Shown here: positions 55,719 to 64,000 of the stretch, piece after piece
How positions within the stretch are numbered: the first letter of the stretch is position 1
Layout: the number at the start of each line of letters is the position of its first letter
NCBI RefSeq assembly: GCF_900302445.1
Contig: NZ_ONZF01000011.1
Coordinates: 1-64,000 of the forward strand
DNA: 64,000 nucleotides
Direction of reading: 5' to 3'
Origin: Palleronia abyssalis
Lineage (GTDB): Bacteria > Pseudomonadota > Alphaproteobacteria > Rhodobacterales > Rhodobacteraceae
The notes under the pieces: generated by a model
The model's input: the letters and a program-made list of their open reading frames with translations, nothing else
What the model was told of the DNA's origin: nothing
The model's database searches: none
Program-made: the position numbers and the translations under genes

Positions 55719-56303
55719 ATGCGCATATCCGCCCTTTGCCTTACGTTTGCGATCTGCCCCGCCCTCGCGGCCGCCGAACCGGAGCGCTATGAGCTCGACC
55801 CTGAGCATACGACGGTCGCCTTCCTGGTCGACCACGTGGGATACGCCGCCGTCCTCGGCCTGTTCGCTAATGTCGAGGGCAGCTTCACCTACGATACCGA
55901 AACGCAGGAGCTGGGCGAACTGCGCGTGACCGTGAACACCGGCAGCGTCGAGACGATGAACGACGCGCGGGACAATCATGTGCGCGCGGGCGACTTCCTG
56001 GCCGTGGACGACCATCCGCAGATGGTCTTTACCGCCGACGGCGGCACCCCCGAAACCGAAACGACGGGACAGGTCTCCGGCGATCTGACCCTTCTGGGGG
56101 AAACGCGCCCCTTGACGCTCGATGTCACGCTGAACAAGGCGGCGGAGTATCCGTTCGGGCATGGGCGCTTTACCCTTGGTCTCTCCGCCCGCGCGACGCT
56201 GAACCGCAGCGACTGGGGCATGACCTACGGCGTGGCGAACGGTCTGGTCGGCGACGAAGTTACCCTTCTGATCGAGACCGAGGCAATGCGGATGCAAAAC
56301 TAG
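55719..56303 (+). CDS. YceI-family periplasmic protein
   Basis: The protein is 194 aa. The signal peptide ends near LAAAE. The lipocalin-like barrel of YceI is clear: YELDPEHTTVAFLVDHVGY, LGELRVTVNTGSVET, MVFTADGG, SGDLTLLGETRPLTLDVTLN, and ATLNRSDWGMTYG. Family members bind isoprenoid chains in a hydrophobic pocket. It ends overlapping the convergent ABC permease gene by four bases. Confidence 0.93.
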   Translation: MRISALCLTFAICPALAAAEPERYELDPEHTTVAFLVDHVGYAAVLGLFANVEGSFTYDTETQELGELRVTVNTGSVETMNDARDNHVRAGDFLAVDDHPQMVFTADGGTPETETTGQVSGDLTLLGETRPLTLDVTLNKAAEYPFGHGRFTLGLSARATLNRSDWGMTYGVANGLVGDEVTLLIETEAMRMQN

Positions 56304-57133
56304 CCCTTCACCGCCCCCGCGATCAGGGCCGAGACGATCATGCGTTGCAACACGACGAAGACGACGACCGCAGGCATCACCGCAACCAGGCAGGCCGCGG
56401 CCAGAAGCTGGGTCGTCGACGCACTGACCGACCCCGCGAAGTTGAAGATCGCGACCGAGATCGGCCAGTCCGCGTCCCGCTCCAGAAGGATGAACGGGAT
56501 CAGGAATTGCGACCAGTTCATCACCATCGTCAGGATGAACGCCGACGCGATGCCGGGTCGGGACAGGGGCAGGACGATGCGCAGAAGGATTGTGGCGCGC
56601 GACGCGCCGTCGATCTGGGCGACCTCCTCAAGCTCGACCGGGATCGCGTCGAAGGCCACCTTCAGAAGCCACACCGCCAGCGGCATCCCCAACGCGCCAT
56701 AGACGGCGATGACCGACAGGTCGCGATTCAAAAGCCCCAAGGCGTCCATCCAGCGGTAAAGCGGCAAAAGGATCACCAGCGGAGAGATCATCTGCACCAC
56801 AAGCAGCCCCAGCATCACGCCCCCCCTGCCCCGGAACGGGAGGCGTGAGCAGGCATAGGCCGCGGGGATGGCAAGGGCGACAGCCAGACCGCCGCCCAGC
56901 GCCGACAGTTTCAGACCGTTCCAAAGGTAAATCAGGAAGGCAGGGTCCGACATGATTGTCTTGAAGTTCGCCAGCGTCGGAGCCTCGGGGATGAAACGCG
57001 CGGCGCCGAGGTAGATCTCGGACGGGGTCCGCAGCGCAAGGCTGATCAGCCACGCGAAGGGCAGCGCGAAGAAGGCCGCCAGGACGATCAGCGCGGCATA
57101 GGTCGCGACGTCCCCCCAGCGCGCCGCGCTCAA
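56300..57133 (-). CDS. ABC sugar-type permease (MalG-like)
   Basis: The protein is 277 aa with six transmembrane helices. The binding-protein-dependent permease signature is EEVAQIDGASRATILLRIVLPLSRPG, with the EAA loop that docks the ATPase. The start is TTG at 57133, overlapping the stop of the preceding permease (TTGA); the longer ORF upstream is not coding. It is the last gene of the six-gene operon and there is no ATPase gene after it, since yceI follows on the other strand. A shared ATPase elsewhere in the genome must energise it. Confidence 0.88.
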   Translation of the reverse strand: MSAARWGDVATYAALIVLAAFFALPFAWLISLALRTPSEIYLGAARFIPEAPTLANFKTIMSDPAFLIYLWNGLKLSALGGGLAVALAIPAAYACSRLPFRGRGGVMLGLLVVQMISPLVILLPLYRWMDALGLLNRDLSVIAVYGALGMPLAVWLLKVAFDAIPVELEEVAQIDGASRATILLRIVLPLSRPGIASAFILTMVMNWSQFLIPFILLERDADWPISVAIFNFAGSVSASTTQLLAAACLVAVMPAVVVFVVLQRMIVSALIAGAVKG

Positions 57134-58026
57134 GCCGGTCCCCGCGGCCGGCCGAGCCAGCCGATCAGCAGGGCCAGCGCCATGGCGATGGCAAACAGCA
57201 TCACCGCCAGAACGCTGCCGCCGGCCAGATCGAGGTTGTAGAAGACAGTGTTGAAGGTGAACAGCGCCAGTACCTCCGTCGCGCGCCCCGGCCCCCCACC
57301 GGTCAAAGCAAGGATCGAGTCGAAGGTGTTCAGCGTCTGGACGGACACCAGAACCGAGTTCACCGCGATCGCCGTCGTCATCAGCGGCAGCGTGATCGAC
57401 CGAAAGGTGCGCCACGGCCCGGCCGCATCAAGCTCGGCCACCTCGTACAGCACCGGGTCGATCCCCCGCCGCGCGGCATAGAACACGATCATCGAGAATG
57501 CCGTGCCCTGCCAAAGGTTGGCGATCACGGCCGACACCAGCGCCATCTGCGGGTCCGACAACCACGCCACCGGGCCGAGTCCCGCAAAGCCCAGAAGGCT
57601 GTTCAGCGTGCCGTAAGGCGCCTCGTCGAACAGCATTCCCCAGATCAAACCGTTCGCGATCCCCGGCACGACCCAAGCCGCCAGAACGAGGGTGCGAAAC
57701 GCTGCCATCCCGGGTAGGCCCCGCCGTTCGCCCCGCACGATGGTCAGCGCGATGACAAGGCCGATGACCTGAAGTGCCACGACATTGACGGCAACGAAGA
57801 CCAGCGTTGTGCCCAGCACCTGCGGCAGGGCGGGGTCAGTCAGGATCGACCGCAGGGCCGCGGTCGACACCCCGTCCGCAGTCTGGATCAGCGTCGCGTC
57901 GCTGAGGGCCAGCCGAAACACGTCCAGCACCGGCACGGCATAGAACAGCGCCAGCACCACGACCGCCGGGACCAGCCACGGTGCCGGGTGGCCCTGCCCC
58001 GGCCCGCGTTCGGCGGCGGCGGTCAC
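57130..58026 (-). CDS. ABC sugar-type permease (MalF/UgpA-like)
   Basis: The protein is 298 aa with six transmembrane helices and the EAA-type loop VLYEVAELDAAGPWRTFRSITLPLM. It pairs with the MalG-like gene downstream. The GTG start (58024-58026) overlaps the stop of the solute-binding-protein gene (GTGA). Together with that gene and the next permease it makes a carbohydrate-uptake-1 (CUT1) type transporter; glycerol-3-phosphate, maltose and similar compounds are all candidates. Confidence 0.88.
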   Translation of the reverse strand: MTAAAERGPGQGHPAPWLVPAVVVLALFYAVPVLDVFRLALSDATLIQTADGVSTAALRSILTDPALPQVLGTTLVFVAVNVVALQVIGLVIALTIVRGERRGLPGMAAFRTLVLAAWVVPGIANGLIWGMLFDEAPYGTLNSLLGFAGLGPVAWLSDPQMALVSAVIANLWQGTAFSMIVFYAARRGIDPVLYEVAELDAAGPWRTFRSITLPLMTTAIAVNSVLVSVQTLNTFDSILALTGGGPGRATEVLALFTFNTVFYNLDLAGGSVLAVMLFAIAMALALLIGWLGRPRGPA

Positions 58027-59309
58027 TGACGCGATTGCGCCGCCCGTACGGCTTCGGCCGCCGCGTCCAAGGCTGCCTCGGGCTCGGCCGATCCCGACAG
58101 CACGTCGCCCAGAAGGATCTGGATCTGGTTCGAGATCTCGGGGTAGATCGCCGCCCCGGGGCGCGCGACGCCGTTCTCCAACGCTTTCGCGAACAGATCG
58201 TATTCGGTCCCGTCATAGGTGTCGTACCGGTCGTAGATCGCGGCGGACGTGGGCAGCAGGCCCTGTGCCGCGTTGCCCGGCCCGGCATAGATGTCCTTCG
58301 CGATCTCGCCACACAGGGCCGCCTTCTCGGGGTCATCCGACAGCGCGGCGATGGTCCAGCCGCCGGTGCCGGTGGCGCGCTGGTCGGGGGTGGGACCGGG
58401 CAGTTCCGAGACCTCCCAATTGGCGAACGCCTCTTCCGGCAGGGTGGTGCGCAGCTGCCCGTATTGCCAGTTGCCACCGACGAACATCGCCGCCGTGCCC
58501 GCAGCCGCCGCTGCGTTGAAGGCGTCGTAATCGGTGATCGACGTCACGCGCTGCGGCGCCGCGCCGCTTTCGACCAGGTCCTTGTAATAGGCCACTGCGT
58601 TCAGGAACGCCTCGCGGTTGTCGCCCTGATCGAAGACGACCGCGCCATCCTCATCCAGCAGCTCGCCCCCCTGCGCCCAGAAATTCGCCAGCCAGTCGAA
58701 GGCCGTCCCCTCCCACCGGCCGGCGTTGAACAGGATGCCCTCGCGCCCATCCTCGACCGCCGCCAGCGCGGCGGACTGCACCGCGTCCCATGTCTGCGGC
58801 GCCTCGGGCACGACAGAGGTATCGCGGTAGAGCACGCGCAGATCGGTGAACCACCACCACGCCAACACGTTGCCGTTGGCGTCCGTCACGGCTTCGCGCA
58901 CGTAAGGGAACAGGTCGGCCACCTCATCCTCCGAGAAAACAGCGTTCATCGGTTGCAGGACGCCGGTGTCCTTGAACAGCGCAAGCTGGCTGGAATCGAT
59001 CATCGCGCAGTCGGGGCCGCGTCCGGCCTGGGTCTGTTGCAGCAGACGCGCCTGTTCCTGGCCGATATTGCCGGTCTGAAGCTGGGTTTCTATCTTCCAA
59101 TCCGGGCGATCCGATATGAAATCCGAGAACAGCGCCTCGAACGCCTCGCGCGTCGCCGGATCCGAGGAATAGAGGTCATAAGAGGTCAGGCGGAAGGTTA
59201 GCGTGTTCGGCGCATCGGGCAGACCGACGCGGTTGCGGGTGACAAGATCCTGAGCGCTCGCCAGGGAGGGGGCGATGGCCACGGTCGCGGCAAGAATGCA
59301 CGTCTTCAT
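58023..59309 (-). CDS. Extracellular solute-binding protein (family 1)
   Basis: The protein is 428 aa with a signal peptide (ending SLASA). It is a type 1 (MalE/UgpB-like) binding protein: TLTFRLTSYDLYSSD, EALFSDFISDRPDWKIETQ, WWWFTDLRVLYRDTSVVPEAP, then AAGTAAMFVGGNWQYGQL and a helical C-terminus. The ligand is not known. GGAG lies six bases before the ATG, which abuts the stop codon of the upstream phosphoglycerol-transferase-like gene with no gap, so it is probably translated in step with it. Confidence 0.9.
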   Translation of the reverse strand: MKTCILAATVAIAPSLASAQDLVTRNRVGLPDAPNTLTFRLTSYDLYSSDPATREAFEALFSDFISDRPDWKIETQLQTGNIGQEQARLLQQTQAGRGPDCAMIDSSQLALFKDTGVLQPMNAVFSEDEVADLFPYVREAVTDANGNVLAWWWFTDLRVLYRDTSVVPEAPQTWDAVQSAALAAVEDGREGILFNAGRWEGTAFDWLANFWAQGGELLDEDGAVVFDQGDNREAFLNAVAYYKDLVESGAAPQRVTSITDYDAFNAAAAAGTAAMFVGGNWQYGQLRTTLPEEAFANWEVSELPGPTPDQRATGTGGWTIAALSDDPEKAALCGEIAKDIYAGPGNAAQGLLPTSAAIYDRYDTYDGTEYDLFAKALENGVARPGAAIYPEISNQIQILLGDVLSGSAEPEAALDAAAEAVRAAQSRQ

Positions 59310-60887
59310 TCAATTCTCCAGTCTGGCGGCAGAAGTCGGGGTTTCGAAAGAGGTGGCGATCAGGTCGCGCAGATCCTGCATCGGAAGAACGGGCGCGTCC
59401 GCGTCCGGGAAGATACCTTGTGCAAAGTTCGCGTTCGGCAATGCGTGAAGCAGATTCGGATCGTCGGAAATGAAATGGATCGGTACGTCAGGCGGCGCGT
59501 CCTGCCCCGTCAGAAGCGGGGCGGGCTGGTGATCGCCCAGCACGATGAACAGCGCACCGTCACCATATCGAGCGATATATTGCCCCGCGACGTCCAGCGC
59601 GTAGTCCAGCGATTTCGCGTATTGCGCGCGGATGCGGTCCGGATCCGACCAGACGACTTGAGGGCTGTCCCCCGCCCGCCGTGTCCCGTCGAAGATCGCG
59701 CCGTCGCCGATATCGTCCCACGGCACGACCTTCGGCAAGGGCGTCCAGGGCGCGTGCGAGGTGACCAGCGCAAGCTCGATCATGTCGGGGCCGGGGCCGC
59801 GCAGCAGGCGGTCCATCGCGATCCAGGTATACTGGTCGGGCATCGTCACCCATTCGAAGGGCTGACCCGCATAGCCCAGGTCGTCCGCGGCCAGCGTGAT
59901 GTCATAGCCGAACCAGGCCGCTTCGGGCCAATCCAGCGTGATCGCGGGCATGGCGGCGCCCGTGCGCCAGCCGGCCATTCCGAATAACCGGTTCAGCGAA
60001 ATGCGATCCGAGGTCATCAACCGATCATAACGTGTCTGCCCGTCGACCCATAGGCCTGACAGCAAGGTCCCGTGGCTCAGCCAGCTTTGGCCACCGCGCG
60101 TGGGTGCCGCGACCCAGCCGCTGCGGATATGCCAGCCAGCGGACTGAAGCTCCGTCTCGACAGCCTGCAAGCGCGGTGCCGAGATGTCGCGGAAGGCGGG
60201 GTCTTCAAGAAAGGTGCGCCCGTAGGATTCGACAAAGGCTAGGATGACATCGCGGTCGCCCAGCGCCCCGAAGCTGGGACTGACCTCGGGGGCAGTCCGC
60301 AGCGCCTCGGTGAAGGCCGACAGGTCCGCCACGCCGCGGGTCATGCGCCCGATCTGACCGGCAACCACGGGGGTTGCGTTGAAGGCCGTCCAGCCGGGCA
60401 CGACAAGCGACAGGGCCACGGCGCCTGCGGGAATCGCGGCGACGGCCCCCCGTAGCACTCCCCCTGCGCGCGGCAGACGCGACAGACAGACCCAAAGCAG
60501 CGCACCAAGTCCCAAGACTGCCAGAACGACAGCCGAGACGATGCCCACCGCCTCGAGATGGCCGACGCTGGACGCGAGAAGCGACCAGCCGGAAACCAGT
60601 AGATGCAGGTCCAGTAGCGGATTGAACGGGCGACTGAAGGCTAGGTATGTCCCCAGGTCCGCGGCCCTCAGCACGACGAGGGCCACCGCCAGCAAAACCA
60701 CGCTAGCCCGCATCAGTCGCCCCGGCAGCAGACCCAGCAGCAGAAGGATGACCGGAAGCTCCCATGTCGGACGGAGCGCCCGGGCCCATGTCAGCCCTGC
60801 CGGATGCGACGGCATCACTACGACAAGGTGCAACAGCACGACGCCCAGACCAAGCGCCAGCGTGTAGATTACGGCGGATCGATTCAT
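59310..60887 (-). CDS. Membrane sulfatase/phosphoglycerol-transferase-like enzyme
   Basis: The protein is 525 aa. The first 160 residues hold about five transmembrane helices, and residues 210-500 form an alkaline-phosphatase-superfamily domain facing the periplasm: VILAFVESYGRTF (metal-site Glu), GGQSWLSHGTLLSG (nucleophile region), LALVTSHAPWTPLP and FIVLGDHQPAPLL (Asp/His ligands). The layout resembles LtaS and OpgB, which move phosphoglycerol from phosphatidylglycerol. Its ATG overlaps the stop of the LPG-synthase-like gene (ATGA, 60884-60887). The substrate here is not known. Confidence 0.82.
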   Translation of the reverse strand: MNRSAVIYTLALGLGVVLLHLVVVMPSHPAGLTWARALRPTWELPVILLLLGLLPGRLMRASVVLLAVALVVLRAADLGTYLAFSRPFNPLLDLHLLVSGWSLLASSVGHLEAVGIVSAVVLAVLGLGALLWVCLSRLPRAGGVLRGAVAAIPAGAVALSLVVPGWTAFNATPVVAGQIGRMTRGVADLSAFTEALRTAPEVSPSFGALGDRDVILAFVESYGRTFLEDPAFRDISAPRLQAVETELQSAGWHIRSGWVAAPTRGGQSWLSHGTLLSGLWVDGQTRYDRLMTSDRISLNRLFGMAGWRTGAAMPAITLDWPEAAWFGYDITLAADDLGYAGQPFEWVTMPDQYTWIAMDRLLRGPGPDMIELALVTSHAPWTPLPKVVPWDDIGDGAIFDGTRRAGDSPQVVWSDPDRIRAQYAKSLDYALDVAGQYIARYGDGALFIVLGDHQPAPLLTGQDAPPDVPIHFISDDPNLLHALPNANFAQGIFPDADAPVLPMQDLRDLIATSFETPTSAARLEN

Positions 60888-61798
60888 CCCGGCTCCGGCG
60901 CGGTCGCGTCCGGGACCGGGCGCGGGGATCGCCACAGCAGGAATGGCACGGCCGGCAGAACGGCAATCATTATCGCGATCCCGAACACGATACCGGCGGC
61001 GACGCCCGCCGCGCTGGACGCGCCCGCAAGCGGGAACAGCGCCGCCGCGGCCCCCTCGCGCCACCCCCATCCGGCGACGCCTACGGGGATGATCATGGCC
61101 GTCAGAACCAGGGGGACGATGACCAGTATGGCCTGAAGCGGCAACGCGACCCCCGTCGCACGGGCGCAGGCCGCAAAGGCCGCGACGTTCAGAAGCGCGG
61201 CCGACACCGACAACACCCCGTGCGCGATCCGTACCCGCGCCGTGGGCAGACATTCGGCGACAATCGCGCCGATCCGTCCGCCACGCAGGACGAGGGCGCC
61301 AAGCCCCAAAGCCGCGATGATCAGCACACCCGCCATCGCCGCATAGCGCACCCTGGCCTCCGGCCAGGCGAACGCCTCGGGGGCAATGGCGGCCCAGATC
61401 AGGCCGCCGACACCGACAACGATCAATCCGGCCTGCCCCAACGCCCTTTCGCACACCACGACGAGCGCGGCCCGCTTCAATCCCCCCGGCCCCACTTTCG
61501 ACCGCACCGCCCGGGCGCCGTCCCCGACGACTCCGCCGGGCAGGGTCGTATTCACGAATTGCGAGATCAGGTATTCCCTGATCGCCCAACCAAGCGGAAA
61601 CCCGATGTCCAGACAGCGCGCCACGAGGCGCCACCGCATCGCCATCACCACGGTCTGCGCCAACAGGAAACCGACGCCGACCGCCACCCATCCGGCCGAT
61701 ATTCCCCGCAGGCGACTGGCGACATCTGCGCTGCCGAAGACCCATACGAACAGGGCGATCAGCAGGGCGCTTCCCGCAAGCCGCACCCACCGCCTCAT
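60884..61798 (-). CDS. LPG-synthase-type transmembrane protein (UPF0104)
   Basis: The protein is 304 aa with about eight transmembrane helices and no soluble catalytic domain. REYLISQFVNTTLPGGVVGD is the family block, along with VVVCERALGQAG and GVAGWGWREGAAAAL. The fold is that of the flippase half of lysylphosphatidylglycerol synthase, but the synthase half is missing. Likely roles are lipid flipping or glycolipid assembly. Its ATG overlaps the stop of the CDP-alcohol phosphatidyltransferase gene (ATGA, 61795-61798). Confidence 0.85.
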   Translation of the reverse strand: MRRWVRLAGSALLIALFVWVFGSADVASRLRGISAGWVAVGVGFLLAQTVVMAMRWRLVARCLDIGFPLGWAIREYLISQFVNTTLPGGVVGDGARAVRSKVGPGGLKRAALVVVCERALGQAGLIVVGVGGLIWAAIAPEAFAWPEARVRYAAMAGVLIIAALGLGALVLRGGRIGAIVAECLPTARVRIAHGVLSVSAALLNVAAFAACARATGVALPLQAILVIVPLVLTAMIIPVGVAGWGWREGAAAALFPLAGASSAAGVAAGIVFGIAIMIAVLPAVPFLLWRSPRPVPDATAPEPG

Positions 61799-62523
61799 CG
61801 TTGCGCCACAAGCCAACGGATGTCGCGCCAGAAGGACCACGCCACCAGAACGGCCGCCGCAACGGCTAGGGGACGGGCGACCCCATCGGACAGGATGGGG
61901 GCCGAAAGCACTGCCAGCACGCCGATCTGGACGACACAGACCGCCTTGCGGCGAAAGCTGTCCGGCAGGGCCGCGCCCAGCCACGGCAGGAAAAGCGACG
62001 CTGCGACGAAGGCATAGCGCGCGCCGCCCAGCAAGATCAGTTCGACCCCCGCCCGCCCATGCGCCAGCAACGCCAGCGACAAGACGGCGGCCAGGGCCGA
62101 GTCGACCTCCATGTCGAAGCGTGCGCCGAATGCCGAACTCAGCCCCTGCCGCCGGGCGAGCCAGCCATCGAACCCGTCCAGCGACAGCGTGGCGCACGCC
62201 AGTATCGCAACCGCCCATCCCGGGACCATCCCGGCGGAGGGGCCGACGATTACGGCGGACAAGGCGGCGACCATCGCCAGGCGAACGGTGGTGACCACGT
62301 TGCATCCGCCCAACCGGCCGTGCGGATAGTGCGAGGCCATGCCCCAAACCGCCAGGACCATGCCGGTGGACAAGACGGCAAGCGTGAGCGGCAGACCGGG
62401 GGGCGACAGCGTCCAGCCCAGAAATGCCGCCGGAACGGCGACAGCGATACCCAGAAGTCCAAGGCTGCGACCCGGACCATGAAGGCCCGCGAACCGGTCC
62501 GAGAGGCTGACGACCCGGGTCAT
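61795..62523 (-). CDS. CDP-alcohol phosphatidyltransferase family protein
   Basis: The protein is 242 aa with six transmembrane helices. The full CDP-alcohol phosphatidyltransferase motif is present: D116-xx-D119-G-xx-A123-R124-x8-G133-xxx-D137-xxx-D141, all four metal-binding Asp included. It should join an alcohol to a CDP-activated lipid or, as the family allows, a CDP-activated alcohol to a lipid acceptor. The exact headgroup is not readable. It is the first gene of the six-gene operon; about 260 bp upstream without a gene should hold the promoter. Confidence 0.87.
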   Translation of the reverse strand: MTRVVSLSDRFAGLHGPGRSLGLLGIAVAVPAAFLGWTLSPPGLPLTLAVLSTGMVLAVWGMASHYPHGRLGGCNVVTTVRLAMVAALSAVIVGPSAGMVPGWAVAILACATLSLDGFDGWLARRQGLSSAFGARFDMEVDSALAAVLSLALLAHGRAGVELILLGGARYAFVAASLFLPWLGAALPDSFRRKAVCVVQIGVLAVLSAPILSDGVARPLAVAAAVLVAWSFWRDIRWLVAQR

Positions 62524-62786
62524 CCGCGCGAGACGCGGCGCGGCCGCGCCCGATACACGGGTACCGGGACCGCGCGTCCCACCTTACGCCCCATCATGCC
62601 GGACGGGCATGGGCAGGGGGCAACGCTATTTCCGAAGATTGTCCTATCCTTCATCCGACAAAGGTTAGGCGCACCACCGCCCATAACAAGTGAGCGTCAT
62701 GCCGCACGACGCCCGTGTCAGTCGGCCCCCATGTACAGCGCGGTTAACATTCCCCGGCAAGCTCTCGCCAGTCGACCGAACATCGC

Positions 62787-63188
62787 TCAGGACGGCGGCT
62801 CCTCGGGGCTGGGGCGGGGACGGCTCTGGCGCAGCCACGACGTCATGCGCCACCGGATCAGGAACGCCTCGTCATAGGTGCGATAGGAAACCCCGGCCAG
62901 CTGGGCCGCGGTCCGCACGCGCAGCTCAAACGGGCCTTCGCGCCCGTCCGTATCGATCACGATGACCATCGGCGTCTTGCCGGTTACCGATCCGGCAAAC
63001 AACGCCTGCTGCACGCTGTCGAGAGAGGACCGCTTGTCCAGACCGACCTCGATCACATGGGTGTCGGTCTCGCAATCGACGCGTATGCGGTGCAGGTCAT
63101 AGCCGACGGAATACCCGTGGCTCACCTCGGGCGTTCCACCCAGAAGCATCGTGCAGAGGATCGCGGTGAGTTCCAGTTCGCCAGCCAT
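62787..63188 (-). CDS. Conserved hypothetical, possible PD-(D/E)xK-like fold
   Basis: The protein is 133 aa and found in related genomes as a hypothetical. RIRVDCETDTHVIEVGLDK, then SLDSVQQALFAG and KTPMVIVIDTDG, carry a D-x(10)-E-x(4)-K spacing and a following Gln-rich helix, which is suggestive of a PD-(D/E)xK nuclease core but not proof. No signal peptide is clear. It is followed by a 260-bp gap before the lipid operon and lies downstream of the YbjN-like gene. Confidence 0.6.
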   Translation of the reverse strand: MAGELELTAILCTMLLGGTPEVSHGYSVGYDLHRIRVDCETDTHVIEVGLDKRSSLDSVQQALFAGSVTGKTPMVIVIDTDGREGPFELRVRTAAQLAGVSYRTYDEAFLIRWRMTSWLRQSRPRPSPEEPPS

Positions 63189-63321
63189 GACCCAGACCTA
63201 GTGCGGCGCCCCGCCGAGTGCAGCCGAATTCGTAGACAGCCTTAATCCCGTTGCGAGAGATGTGGGGCCGCACCCTTATTATTCATTATGGGGGTGTGGG
63301 GGCGGCCCCTGGGGTGGCAGG

Positions 63322-63825
63322 TCACGCGCGGCCGTAGGCCTCGGCTATGGCGACCTGCATGGCATCGCCGGGGGTGCGATTTCCCCAGCAAACCAGTTGA
63401 AAAGCGGGATAGAACCGCTCGGCATTCCGGATGGCGGCGTCGATCATTCGATCGATCTGTTCCGGGGCCGCGATCTGCGCGCCCGACAGGGACAGCGCAT
63501 AGCGATAGACCATCAGTTTCGGCTCGGCCCAATAGGTGAACGCACCCAGCCAGCACAGGTCGTTGGCGCCATTCAGCGTCTCATAGAGTTCGGGCAGGCG
63601 TTCCTCCGGCGGGTCCATCTCGAAGGTACAGATCAGGCGGAGGGTCTCGTCATACGGCGCCCAGGCCAAGGTCAAGCTATAGGTGCGCCACTGGCCTTGG
63701 ACGGCCATGGCGATCTGATCGTCGGCAACGCGGTCGAACTCCCATTCATGGTGTTCGGCCAAATGCTCGACAAGGTCGATCGGATCAAGATCGTCCGACG
63801 TGATGAACTGCTCGCTCAGTGACAT
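63322..63825 (-). CDS. YbjN-domain protein
   Basis: The protein is 167 aa. YbjN-family sequence is seen in VEHLAEHHEWEFDRVADDQIAMAV, WRTYSLTLAWAPYDETLRLIC and LPELYETLNGANDLCWLGAF, then AEPKLMVYRYALSLSGAQ. The family has a fold like type III secretion chaperones; YbjN affects motility and stress in E. coli. The ATG at 63825 follows GGGGATACC. It is monocistronic as far as the window shows; nothing is visible in the last 175 bp. Confidence 0.85.
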   Translation of the reverse strand: MSLSEQFITSDDLDPIDLVEHLAEHHEWEFDRVADDQIAMAVQGQWRTYSLTLAWAPYDETLRLICTFEMDPPEERLPELYETLNGANDLCWLGAFTYWAEPKLMVYRYALSLSGAQIAAPEQIDRMIDAAIRNAERFYPAFQLVCWGNRTPGDAMQVAIAEAYGRA

Positions 63826-64000
63826 TGGTATCCCCATGTCTTGGTCCCGACTGGCGATGCGAATCGCCCCAAGGACTCGGTGCCTGCACGAGGATGGGTC
63901 GTGTTCCCGCCCTGTCCTCACAAAATATGGTGTGAGACGGGAGCGAATCTGTAAAGGGATAATTGCAACGATTCGGTAAGGAAGTTGTGGATAGCCCTTG

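Overview
The window is GC-rich, tightly packed chromosomal DNA from an alphaproteobacterium, most likely the Rhodobacteraceae (Roseobacter lineage). This is inferred from gene content, not from a marker tree. The pointers are an aa3-type cytochrome oxidase subunit I, a class I lysyl-tRNA synthetase, split GlyQ/GlyS, a complex I NDUFS4-type subunit, the glcDEF cluster, a folB-folP-glmM-gtrA string and many ATGA-type gene overlaps. I found no rRNA, tRNA or CRISPR.

Accessory part (about 1-13.8 kb). A minus-strand operon (6462 to 463) encodes a zinc-ribbon-like unknown protein, a small unknown protein, two paralogous metallophosphoesterases, a coiled-coil protein, a soluble AAA+ ATPase fused to an FtsH-type M41 zinc protease, and a one-TM protein. 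Next come a HAD hydrolase, a PIN-domain toxin-like gene abutting an unrecognised partner, and a nickel/cobalt-type island: a DmeR/RcnR-like repressor, a wrecked MFS exporter, a His-rich periplasmic protein, a HupE/UreJ-like membrane protein and an anchor protein. The block ends at an IS1182-type transposase remnant beside the NDUFS4-like gene.

Core part (14-49 kb). uvrB, lysK, a TerB-like gene, dacB, nadD, ctaD, a DUF2244 gene, a GatB/YqeY gene, carA, a GT2 glycosyltransferase, a GntR/FCD regulator, a UbiH-type monooxygenase, two overlapping Lrp regulators divergent from ilvC, an EamA exporter, gtrA-glmM-folP-folB, a SleB hydrolase, a divergent PEP-utilising enzyme, glyQ-DUF6446-glyS, a secreted protease-like protein lacking its catalytic residues, a formamidase-like hydrolase, an NAD(P) aldehyde dehydrogenase and an Hsp20.

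Last part (49-64 kb). A secreted trypsin-like protease, glcDEF (glycolate oxidation, with a 35-codon ORF bridging glcE and glcF), csaA-proC, yceI, and a six-gene minus-strand operon. That operon couples a CDP-alcohol phosphatidyltransferase, an LPG-synthase-type membrane protein and a membrane phosphoglycerol-transferase/sulfatase-like enzyme to a binding-protein-dependent ABC transporter with no ATPase gene. A conserved hypothetical gene and a YbjN-like gene follow.

The two best candidates for undescribed biology are the AAA-M41/phosphoesterase operon and the lipid-headgroup/ABC operon. The PIN gene with its unrecognised partner is a third.
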